Shown here piece by piece: positions 53,440 through 60,628 of a stretch of 60,628 bases of DNA. The stretch spans positions 182,434 through 243,061 of the forward strand of contig PAXL01000012.1 in the NCBI GenBank assembly GCA_002714465.1, in the 5' to 3' direction. The DNA comes from Gemmatimonadota bacterium. Lineage in GTDB: Bacteria > Latescibacterota > UBA2968. The notes beneath the pieces were generated by a model. It made no database searches and was not told the DNA's origin. It saw nothing but the letters and a program-made list of their open reading frames with translations. Positions within the stretch are counted from its first letter, which is position 1. The number at the start of each line of letters is the position of its first letter. Both the position numbers and the translations under genes were made by a program.

Positions 53440-54338
53440 TGGTGTTTACGGTTCGACTCCCGGGATCCACGGCCAACCTCGGTCCCGGCTATGACGTCCT
53501 CGGGCTCGCTCTCGGCATCTACAATCGCGTTACCGTCCGAGTGGGTAAGACAGACTCCAACCGCATAGCTTCCAAAGGGCAAGGGAGCGAAGAGCTGCCG
53601 ACAAACGGCACGAACCTGTTCTTCCGGGCTGCAGAGGCGCTCGCAAGGCGTGCTGATCGCGATCTTCCGGCGATCGATGCCGAAATGGAGGTCAGTGTCC
53701 CCTTGTCAAGAGGTCTGGGGAGCAGCTCGACGGCCATCGTCGGGGGCGTTGTTTGTGCCAACCGGCTGCTTGGCGACCCACTGTCACAACCCGAGCTGCT
53801 CGACCTTGCGACGGAGATTGAGGGACATCCGGACAACGTGTCTCCCTGTCTCTATGGCGGATTTACCGTGTCGACCGTCTCGAACGGCCGTGTGACCTGC
53901 GTCCGTTCCGAACCATCTCCCGAACTTCAGACTCTCGTCGTGATACCGAACTTTCCGCTTAAGACTAAAGAAGCCCGCGCGGCCCTGCCGGCTAGCGTCT
54001 CGCATGAGGACGCTACATACAATGTCGGCCAGGCTTGTGTCGTGACCGCCGCGATGCTAAAGGGCGACTTAGATGCGCTTGCGTCAGCCATGAATGACCG
54101 CCTCCACCAGCCTCATCGGGCAAGCCTGATACCGCATTACGAGCTGGTCACATCAGCCGGTCTCGACGCGGGTGCTCTTGGCGTCGCACTGAGTGGCGCC
54201 GGTCCGACGCTGTTTGCGTTCTCGCGAGGAGACACCATACCCATCGGTGAAGCCATGGTTGATGCCTGGAAAAACGAAGGGATCCAGGCTGTCTCTTACG
54301 CCCTCCCCGTCGACCTTGATGGGACGGTGATCGAATGA
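53439..54338 (+). CDS. thrB: Homoserine kinase
   Basis: This 299-residue GHMP-family kinase phosphorylates homoserine on the way to threonine. The N terminus is VRLPGSTANLGPGYDVLGLALG. The GHMP phosphate-binding loop is VPLSRGLGSSSTAIVGG near 88-104, followed by EGHPDNVSPCLYGG, and the C-terminal SGAGPTLFAF closes the site. The ATG at 53439 shares a base with the hemW stop; a GTG three bases upstream is less likely. No thrC or hom gene is adjacent. Confidence 0.95.
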   Translation: MVFTVRLPGSTANLGPGYDVLGLALGIYNRVTVRVGKTDSNRIASKGQGSEELPTNGTNLFFRAAEALARRADRDLPAIDAEMEVSVPLSRGLGSSSTAIVGGVVCANRLLGDPLSQPELLDLATEIEGHPDNVSPCLYGGFTVSTVSNGRVTCVRSEPSPELQTLVVIPNFPLKTKEARAALPASVSHEDATYNVGQACVVTAAMLKGDLDALASAMNDRLHQPHRASLIPHYELVTSAGLDAGALGVALSGAGPTLFAFSRGDTIPIGEAMVDAWKNEGIQAVSYALPVDLDGTVIE

Positions 54339-56023
54339 GATCGCTCCGAAAGGGCGCGCAGAACCCGGCACTTCGCCTGCTCATCTGGTTTCTCGCCCTA
54401 ACCTTCACCGCGCATCCGATCGTGGCGACAGCCCAGCGCAGGAATAAAGAGAGTACGCGCCGTCCGACACGATCCGGGATCGACACCTTTTCGAGCAGGA
54501 CGGGCGGGCAGGCGACCGAGGGAGAACTTCCACTGGAGATCGGCACGATCAGCAAGGCGGCCTTCGACGCGGTCATCCGGACAGGCCGCTACGTTCTCGG
54601 ACCGGGAGATGCCTTCTCTGTCGTCGTCGACACGGACGAAGAACTAATCGCCAAGGAAGTATTCGTCGGAGCCGAGGGAACGCTCGTTATTCCGTACGTC
54701 GGGGCGGTGATGGTTGCCGGGAAACCGCTCGTCCAGGCGCAGGCAGACATAGATACGGCGATATCTGGTCGCTTCAAGCATCTTGACATATCGGTCAATC
54801 TCGCACGCCTGCGTCATTTCCCAGTGAATGTTATCGGTGAAGTCAAGTTTCCTGGTGCATACCTAGTGAACGGCGTCGAGCAAGTCTCAGAGCTCATCTT
54901 CAAGGCAGGTGGCCTGCTCGACGAGACCAAGGGTCGCGCATCTCTTCGGAACATCGAAATCCGTACGGCTTCGATTACGAGCGAACCGGGCAACGCCAGG
55001 AAAGCTGACATGATCCTCTGGAACCTGACCGGCGACATCCGACACAACCCTTTCGTCGTCGACGGAGACCTGATATTCGTCCCGGTCAAGGGAGACTCGG
55101 TCACCATCTCGGGCGCGATCCATCGCCCCGGAAGCTATGAGCACGCCGGGGGAGACCGAGTGGCCGACCTGGTGCGCCTGGGACGAGGACTCCGAGGCGA
55201 TCCCTCCGGGTCCACGGCGGAGGTGTTGAGTCTCAAGACGGACGGTCTGGTCCGTATTCAGGTCGATCTCGAGAAAGCCCTGAACGAAGATCCAACATCA
55301 AATGTCGAACTCTTCGCCGGTGACAAGCTTTTCGTACACGGCGATGAACCACGGGTCACGCTCGAAGGCGAGGTCCGTTTCCCGGGAGCTTACCCGGTCA
55401 CCCGTGACCTCACGCTGAAAGGCCTGATCGATATCGCCGGCGGCTTCACCGAGCTCGCAGGCCTACGTCAGTCTTCGGTGATTCGCCGAGTCGAGTACGG
55501 TGTTGGCGCAGAGGAAGACGTCAAACTCGCTCGACTGCTGAACCTGCCGCGTAATCAGCTGACGGACGGCGACCGGGCCTACATAACGATGAAGACACAA
55601 CAGATCCCGGGTCGTCTGCCGGTCGACTTTGTAGGCTTGTTCAATCGCAACGACCTGTCGCAGGACATTCAGTTGAAGGGCGACGATCTGATTCGGGTCC
55701 CCCGCCTGAGACCTACCGTTCTCGTCAACGGATCCGTCGTCTCACCGGCTGCCATCCCCTTCGACCCGTCGTTCACTGTTCAGGATTACATCCATCGTGC
55801 AGGCGGGTTTACGGACAACGCCCGCAAACGAGATGTCTACGTCATTGTCGGCAGTACGGGCAACTCAACCAAAGCGAACGAAGTCAAAACGATCGCGCCG
55901 GGTGATGCGGTCTTCGTCCCTGCAGAGACCGCGGGGCAGGCGTGGCGCACCTTTCGCGAGCTCGTCACTGTGGCTAGCCAGATCGCCACGCTGGTCCTGA
56001 CGATCGTAGCGATCAACCGATAA
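54335..56023 (+). CDS. Polysaccharide export protein, Wza-like with multiple SLBB domains
   Basis: This 562-residue exported protein of the polysaccharide biosynthesis/export family has a signal peptide (basic start, hydrophobic LLIWFLALTFTAH, cleavage near ATAQ at about 34). It also has the PES domain with YVLGPGDAFSVVV, and at least three SLBB-like units: FPVNVIGEVKFPGAYLV, VTISGAIHRPGSYEHAG and VTLEGEVRFPGAYPVTRD, plus PTVLVNGSVVSPAAIP. The C terminus ends in a hydrophobic helix, VASQIATLVLTIVAIN. Wza proteins form the outer-membrane export channel. No lipobox cysteine was seen. ATGA overlap with thrB. Confidence 0.93.
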   Translation: MRSLRKGAQNPALRLLIWFLALTFTAHPIVATAQRRNKESTRRPTRSGIDTFSSRTGGQATEGELPLEIGTISKAAFDAVIRTGRYVLGPGDAFSVVVDTDEELIAKEVFVGAEGTLVIPYVGAVMVAGKPLVQAQADIDTAISGRFKHLDISVNLARLRHFPVNVIGEVKFPGAYLVNGVEQVSELIFKAGGLLDETKGRASLRNIEIRTASITSEPGNARKADMILWNLTGDIRHNPFVVDGDLIFVPVKGDSVTISGAIHRPGSYEHAGGDRVADLVRLGRGLRGDPSGSTAEVLSLKTDGLVRIQVDLEKALNEDPTSNVELFAGDKLFVHGDEPRVTLEGEVRFPGAYPVTRDLTLKGLIDIAGGFTELAGLRQSSVIRRVEYGVGAEEDVKLARLLNLPRNQLTDGDRAYITMKTQQIPGRLPVDFVGLFNRNDLSQDIQLKGDDLIRVPRLRPTVLVNGSVVSPAAIPFDPSFTVQDYIHRAGGFTDNARKRDVYVIVGSTGNSTKANEVKTIAPGDAVFVPAETAGQAWRTFRELVTVASQIATLVLTIVAINR

Positions 56024-56029
56024 CTAGCT

Positions 56030-57205
56030 ATGCCAAGCGAATCCGGGCTACTTGACCACATAGCCATCCTCGTCCGGTGGCGCAGGCTCATCGTGACAAC
56101 CTTCTTCGTTGTCACGATCGCCACGGCCATCGTCTCGCTTGTCCTCCCGAAGGCCTACAGAGCTTATGCAGTCGTGTATCCACCGAGCCAAGGAGGCGAC
56201 ATGCTTGGCCTGTCGAGCCTAGTCGGGGATCTGCCTCTCGGACTTCTCGGTCTCGGAGAAGGCGGTATCTCGGCGACAGACTTTGTACCGGTTCTGCAAA
56301 GCGATCGGGTGGCTCAGGCCGTTGCCAAACGGTTTGATCTCGAGAACGTCTACGAAGTCGAGACACGGGAAAAGCTGCTGATGGAGATCGAAGACCGCCT
56401 TGAAGTCGACCTGTCTAGAGAGCAGTTCCTGAGTGTCTCGTTCGAAGCTTCTACGCCCCAAGGCGCGGCGGATCAGACGAATGCGTTCGTCGAGGAGCTG
56501 GACAAGGCGCTCCGTCTTCGGAAACGGGAGCAGGCGGGGAGTCTGCGGCAGTATTTTGAGAGGCGAGTTGCCGAAGCCGAAACGGAAGTAAACACAGCCG
56601 AAATGGCCTACAAGCAGTTCCAGACCGAGAACATGGCAATCGACCTAGAGGTCCAAGCCAAAGCTCAGATCGAAACGACAGGTATACTGGTTTCCGAGCT
56701 CGCAGAACTGATCATCAAGAAAGAGGTAGCCAGCCGGATAATGGAGCCCGGTCACCCTAAACTTCAGCAGTTCAGGATCGAGATTGATGCAACTCGCCAG
56801 GCTCTAGATCGAATGCTGATGGGCGCGCCGCCGGTGAGCCAAGCACCGGACGACCTTCCCGAGATCGTGATCCCCTTCCGCGATGTCCCGGATCTCGGTC
56901 TGCGCGCGCTCCAGTTGATGAGGGACATTGAAATCCAGAACGCCATCTACAAGTTCGTCCGTCAGGAATACGAAAAGTCAAAACTTGAGGAAGATAAGGA
57001 GGTCGCCCAAGTCATAGTCCTAGATCGAGCGGCCCCCCCCGACTCAAGGAGTAAACCGCGGCGATCCCTGATGGTCCTCCTTGCTGGTGGGCTCAGCCTT
57101 ATCCTCAGCATCCTGTTCGCCTATGTCGTCGAGGCCATGTCGAACCTAGACGAGTCGAGCCGAGGCAAGTGGGCAGAGATCAAGCAGGAACTCAGAGGAT
57201 CCTGA
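56030..57205 (+). CDS. Wzz/GumC-like chain-length determinant protein
   Basis: This 391-residue inner-membrane protein has two membrane helices (about 19-39 and 346-372) flanking a periplasmic coiled-coil domain, the plan of polysaccharide co-polymerases. The first part has YRAYAVVYPPSQGG, and the coiled coil is rich in E, A and Q (about 165-215). The second helix follows PPDSRSKPRRSLMVLLAGG, the usual proline-rich approach. No C-terminal tyrosine kinase domain is present, so it is of the Wzz type rather than Wzc. It would work with the Wza-like protein and the O-antigen-type ligases elsewhere in the window. Confidence 0.92.
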   Translation: MPSESGLLDHIAILVRWRRLIVTTFFVVTIATAIVSLVLPKAYRAYAVVYPPSQGGDMLGLSSLVGDLPLGLLGLGEGGISATDFVPVLQSDRVAQAVAKRFDLENVYEVETREKLLMEIEDRLEVDLSREQFLSVSFEASTPQGAADQTNAFVEELDKALRLRKREQAGSLRQYFERRVAEAETEVNTAEMAYKQFQTENMAIDLEVQAKAQIETTGILVSELAELIIKKEVASRIMEPGHPKLQQFRIEIDATRQALDRMLMGAPPVSQAPDDLPEIVIPFRDVPDLGLRALQLMRDIEIQNAIYKFVRQEYEKSKLEEDKEVAQVIVLDRAAPPDSRSKPRRSLMVLLAGGLSLILSILFAYVVEAMSNLDESSRGKWAEIKQELRGS

Positions 57206-57226
57206 TCAACCGAGAACAGGAGATCT

Positions 57227-58270
57227 ATGTCTGACAAGAGTCATACCGTCCATCCGATTCCGACTGAACCGAGTATCCTGACGACGACAGTCGGGTCCTA
57301 TCCCCTGCCGGACTGGCTTGTCGCAGCCCCTAACGAATCCGCTGTGCTCGATGCAACCCGTGTCATCATCGACACACAGCGTCAGCTCGGGATCGATCTG
57401 CCCACGGATGGCGAACTCTATCGGTTCGATATCAACCATCCCGAAACGAACGGAATGATTGATTACTTTGTGCGTGCTATGGGAGGAACCCGGAGTAATT
57501 TCGGGCGTTCGGATACCGAAGAGTTCGCGTCGAAGCAGACGATGGGATTCCGGGTCAAACCAGCAGCAGTGGTCGATCAGCCCTTGACCGAAGGAACGCT
57601 CGATCTGCTAAGCGACTGCGAGAGGGCCGGCTCTGTTGCAGGAGGGCCGCTCAAATTCACGGTTACCAGTCCGTATATGCTCGCGCGAACGCTCCTCGAC
57701 AAGCACTACGGGGACTTCGAAGAACTCCTGATGGGGGTGGCCGACGTGCTCGCGAAGCAGGTCAAGGACTTGCCCTGTGCGTGTCTTCAGGTTGATGAGG
57801 CAAACATTCCTGGCAATCCCACCGACGGTCCACTCGCCGCGAAGGCTATCAACCGCGTCCTCGACGGTGTGAGCAAGGGTACAGAGCGAGCCGTCCATTT
57901 CTGCTTCGGAAACTACGGTGGTCAGGTCATCCAGACAGGGACTTGGGATGCCCTGATCGGATTCCTCAACGAGCTCCATGTAGACCACCTCGTCCTCGAA
58001 CTCGCTCATCGCCCCGATGACGATCTTGAGGCCCTAAAGGGCGTCGACTCACGCATCAAGCTGGGCCTGGGTGTCGTCGACATAAAAGTCAACCAAGTCG
58101 AAAGTGCCGACGAAATCGCCCGCCGCATCGAGAAGGCTGAAGGCGTACTCGGTAACGGACGGGTTGGCTACATCCACCCTGATTGCGGTTTCTGGATGCT
58201 CAAACGCTCTGTCTCGGATCGCAAGATCGCTGCGCTCGTAGCAGGCCGTAACCTATTCCTCGAACTATAA
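57227..58270 (+). CDS. MetE-like (cobalamin-independent) methyltransferase, C-terminal domain type
   Basis: This 347-residue single-domain protein is related to the catalytic C-terminal half of cobalamin-independent methionine synthase. It begins LTTTVGSYPLPDWL and has TDGELYRFD, VTSPYMLARTLL, LQVDEANIP, AVHFCFGNYGG (zinc His and Cys), HLVLELAHRP and GYIHPDCGFWMLKR with the last zinc cysteine. Short MetE-like proteins without the N-terminal domain often use other methyl donors or are of unknown substrate. AGGAG lies seven bases before the ATG. It follows the export genes with a 21-base gap and may be co-transcribed. Confidence 0.9.
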   Translation: MSDKSHTVHPIPTEPSILTTTVGSYPLPDWLVAAPNESAVLDATRVIIDTQRQLGIDLPTDGELYRFDINHPETNGMIDYFVRAMGGTRSNFGRSDTEEFASKQTMGFRVKPAAVVDQPLTEGTLDLLSDCERAGSVAGGPLKFTVTSPYMLARTLLDKHYGDFEELLMGVADVLAKQVKDLPCACLQVDEANIPGNPTDGPLAAKAINRVLDGVSKGTERAVHFCFGNYGGQVIQTGTWDALIGFLNELHVDHLVLELAHRPDDDLEALKGVDSRIKLGLGVVDIKVNQVESADEIARRIEKAEGVLGNGRVGYIHPDCGFWMLKRSVSDRKIAALVAGRNLFLEL

Positions 58271-58316
58271 TATACAACTCCGCATTCTGTTCCGTCTTTG
58301 AGGACCCGCTTCGCGA

Positions 58317-60628
58317 ATGATTCGTCTTACACACATCCTGCTGCTGCTTCTCTCGGCACCTGTCCTATCTCAGCAGGACGGAACCATTGAGCTCGTCGCC
58401 GGCGGTGGCTCCGAAGTCGGCAACAACGTCCCTGCGAAAGACCTCTTGCTCAAAAGAGCCCTTGGTGTCGACGTCGACATCGTCGGTAACATCTACATTG
58501 CCGACACGGACAATCACGTCATCCGTCACATCGACCGTCTCTCAGGAGTTGCTACGATCATCGCCGGTATCGTTGGAGAAGCCGGCTTCTCCGGGGACGG
58601 AGGCCCCGCGTCAAACGCTCGGCTCAATAGACCCGGTGCTGTTTCAGTCAACGATGATGGTGTCGTATTCATCGGTGATACCGAGAACAGAAGGCTCCGT
58701 CAAATAGATCCCTCAACCGGGACCATCACGACTATAGCAGGAACCGGCGAACGCGGGCGATTCCCCGACTTCGCAACCAGTGTGGCAAACAACGAAGTCC
58801 AGTTCGGTGAGATCGTCTCTCTGTTCGCTGCATCAAACACGGTATGGGTCGGTGACGGATTGGATGCTGACGGTAGCGGGAACAACCAGATTCTCCAGGT
58901 CCGTCTGGACAACGATTCGACTTCCGTGATCGCGGGAAATGGCCGATTCGATTTTTCTGGTGACGGCGGTAGGCCTGTTGACGCAGGGTTGACCGTTGAA
59001 GGCCTCGCCGGAGACTTGAGCGACGGCTTCCGCCTCGTGTTTGCCGACATCCTAAACCACCGTATCCGCGCGGTCGGCCAAGTCGACAACCTGACTACAA
59101 TAACAACGCTTGCCGGTCGCGGTCCAGCGGACATCTTCGGAGGCGGTGGCTACGGCGGAGATGGTGGCCCCGCGGGACAATCCCTGCTAAACTACCCCGC
59201 AGGTGCTACTGTAAGCGGAGATGGAACGATCTACATTGCCGATACCGGGAATGGCCGAGTAAGGGCCGTCGATCTGGACGGGAGTATCGTCACTGTGGCA
59301 GGAAGCGGCACCTTCGGTCTCGAGGGAGATGGTGACCTTGGCGTCCTTGCATCCCTCAGGATTCCCATTCGAGTTGCCATCGATTTCGATGGCAATCTAC
59401 TTGTCTTGGACTCGGATCAGAATCATAGCGTCTTGCGCCGCTTGATCAATCCCAGATTCCGCTTCCCGCTGTTGGAGAGCAATCGGGAAACAATCAACTT
59501 CACTCCTGCGTCACTGGGAGTGGGTTCCACCTTGGATCTGGTGATCAGCAACGCTGGAAATGCCGAACTTATCCTGTCCACATTCGAATTCGACAACCCA
59601 CTTTTCTCACTTAACGAAACACTCCCGATATCGATCGGCCCGAACCTTCAACGAGCGATTCAGATCCGGTTCGATCCTCTGGGCGTAGACCTCGTAGATG
59701 GAATCCTAACAATCCGAACCAATGACCTGCAACGTCCTGTCTTGACGCTGACGCTATCTGGCTCGGGAATCGTCCCTGACATTGACATCCTTCCTGCGCG
59801 GCTCGACTTCGACCCTACCTTTACGGACCAGACCCGACAGCAGCGCCTGCGTATTTCCAACCTCACCCAGGGTCAGCTTCAGATAGAGCAGATCGTCCTG
59901 TCTGATACGACGAACTTCGCCGTCACCGAACTGGACCAACAAACGGTCTTTGCCGGAACCTCTCAGGATATCAACGTCATCTTTCAGCCAACGGTTTCCG
60001 GGCCGATCTCTGCCGAGCTGACAATCTTCTCGAACGACCCAGACGAAGCAGAATCTACGGTTCCGATCACCGGATCCGGCATCATACCCAAGCCTGGCGG
60101 GTTTGTAGACCTCGCCTCCACCATGGGCGTCGCAGACCCCGGAGCATCTTTCGGTGTCGCCTGGGCGGACTATGACGATGATGGTGACCCAGACGTCTAC
60201 GTGACCAAGAGTCTCGAACCCAATCGGCTATATCGGAATGACGGACAGACCTTCACAGATGTCTCCCTTGAGCTCGGTGTTGCAGACCCGGGGGACGGCA
60301 GCGGTGCGGCCTGGGCGGACTTCGATGGCGATGGAGATCTGGACCTCTATGTCACGAACTTCGGTCAGCCAAACAAATTGTTTCGTAACGACGGAGAGTC
60401 CTTCTCAGAAGTTGGAGCAATCGCGGGCGTCGACGATACAGGCGACGGATTTGGCTCTGCGTGGGCAGACACGGATCGAGATGGTGATCCCGATCTGTAT
60501 GTGGCCAACTTTGGACCGAACGTCTTCTTCGAGAACCTCGGCAACGGCACATTCCAAGAAACCGGGAGCATTTTGGGAATCGCGGATTCGAGCAGCGGTA
60601 TCCAACCAGTCTTTGCCGACTTCGACAA
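58317..60628 (+). CDS. Exported NHL / Ig-like (choice-of-anchor D) / FG-GAP repeat protein, 3' end outside window
   Basis: The frame from the ATG at 58317 is open to the window edge, giving at least 770 residues. It has a signal peptide, MIRLTHILLLLLSAPVLSQ (about 19). Residues about 25-375 form an NHL-type beta-propeller with repeats such as GDGGPASNARLNRPGAVSV, YIADTGNGRVRAVD and TVAGSGTFG. Residues about 380-590 are two HYDIN/choice-of-anchor-D-like Ig domains (NFTPASLGVGSTLDLVISN; DFDPTFTDQTRQQRLRISN). From about 594 there are FG-GAP/VCBS repeats with calcium-loop-like motifs: WADYDDDGDPDVYV, WADFDGDGDLDLYV and WADTDRDGDPDLYV. It is a surface or secreted protein of unknown ligand. Confidence 0.92.
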   Translation, partial: MIRLTHILLLLLSAPVLSQQDGTIELVAGGGSEVGNNVPAKDLLLKRALGVDVDIVGNIYIADTDNHVIRHIDRLSGVATIIAGIVGEAGFSGDGGPASNARLNRPGAVSVNDDGVVFIGDTENRRLRQIDPSTGTITTIAGTGERGRFPDFATSVANNEVQFGEIVSLFAASNTVWVGDGLDADGSGNNQILQVRLDNDSTSVIAGNGRFDFSGDGGRPVDAGLTVEGLAGDLSDGFRLVFADILNHRIRAVGQVDNLTTITTLAGRGPADIFGGGGYGGDGGPAGQSLLNYPAGATVSGDGTIYIADTGNGRVRAVDLDGSIVTVAGSGTFGLEGDGDLGVLASLRIPIRVAIDFDGNLLVLDSDQNHSVLRRLINPRFRFPLLESNRETINFTPASLGVGSTLDLVISNAGNAELILSTFEFDNPLFSLNETLPISIGPNLQRAIQIRFDPLGVDLVDGILTIRTNDLQRPVLTLTLSGSGIVPDIDILPARLDFDPTFTDQTRQQRLRISNLTQGQLQIEQIVLSDTTNFAVTELDQQTVFAGTSQDINVIFQPTVSGPISAELTIFSNDPDEAESTVPITGSGIIPKPGGFVDLASTMGVADPGASFGVAWADYDDDGDPDVYVTKSLEPNRLYRNDGQTFTDVSLELGVADPGDGSGAAWADFDGDGDLDLYVTNFGQPNKLFRNDGESFSEVGAIAGVDDTGDGFGSAWADTDRDGDPDLYVANFGPNVFFENLGNGTFQETGSILGIADSSSGIQPVFADFD

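Noticed and set aside
57206..57226. SAM or cobalamin riboswitch before the MetE-like gene
   Set aside because: Only 21 bases separate it from the preceding gene, too short for a riboswitch.

Overview
The window is about 60.6 kb of gene-dense bacterial DNA at roughly 55-57 % G+C. It probably comes from an uncultured marine or particle-associated bacterium. The signs are three sulfatase-fold proteins, three enolase-superfamily enzymes from different subgroups, two Gfo/Idh/MocA oxidoreductases, a creatininase-family hydrolase, repeat-rich exported proteins and an envelope-glycan locus. This style is seen in Latescibacterota, Poribacteria and Planctomycetota, but nothing here fixes the phylum. 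No rRNA, tRNA, CRISPR array, transposase or phage gene was recognised. TAG, TGA and TAA all end genes, and GTG and TTG starts are frequent.

Layout. (1) 1-6051: catabolic genes, namely a truncated sulfatase, a uronate-isomerase-like amidohydrolase, two small proteins, a second sulfatase on the minus strand and a membrane dipeptidase. (2) 6166-13787, minus strand: a compact catabolic operon of creatininase-family hydrolase, decayed SelA/DgaE-like PLP enzyme, LamG lipoprotein, MLE-type enolase-superfamily enzyme, M20 peptidase, lipoprotein and two D-2-hydroxyacid dehydrogenases, followed by a remnant of a YdjC/ChbG deacetylase. (3) 13930-21011, plus strand: aroC, an acyl-CoA synthetase split by one in-frame TAG, a DUF1232 protein, an O-antigen-ligase/TPR protein, mutY and an SDR, closed by a perfect 17-bp hairpin. 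(4) 21066-36756, minus strand: an envelope block with an MscS channel, UVR-motif protein, GT2 glycosyltransferase, decayed epimerase, WecA/TagO-like transferase, two LolC/E-like permeases, Gfo/Idh oxidoreductase, sulfatase-fold/VanZ fusion, GDDxY-repeat protein, HEAT protein, a second O-antigen-ligase/TPR protein and a 48-residue membrane protein.

(5) 36842-43940: rsgA, nucleoside hydrolase, M32 carboxypeptidase, a decayed gene, a selenoprotein of the SelW/Rdx family (in-frame TGA, CxxU) and lon with a strong promoter. (6) 44249-48325: a four-gene catabolic operon of FAD amine oxidase, TIM-barrel isomerase, mandelate-racemase-like enzyme and Gfo/Idh oxidoreductase. Convergent to it is an o-succinylbenzoate-synthase/N-acylamino-acid-racemase-like gene. 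(7) 49832-58270: lepA, lepB, hemW, thrB, a Wza-like exporter, a Wzz-like chain-length protein and a MetE-like methyltransferase, mostly with overlapping ends. (8) From 58317 off the right edge: an exported NHL/Ig-like/FG-GAP repeat protein.

Two features stand out. The first is the selenoprotein at 41098-41334, which ordinary gene callers miss because they stop at its TGA. The second is widespread single-gene decay inside otherwise intact operons: remnants of a YdjC deacetylase, a SelA/DgaE-like enzyme, an epimerase and an unrecognised gene, plus the amber-interrupted acyl-CoA synthetase. Several remnants keep the stop/start spacing of the ancestral operon. All coordinates come from reading the sequence; no database search was possible.
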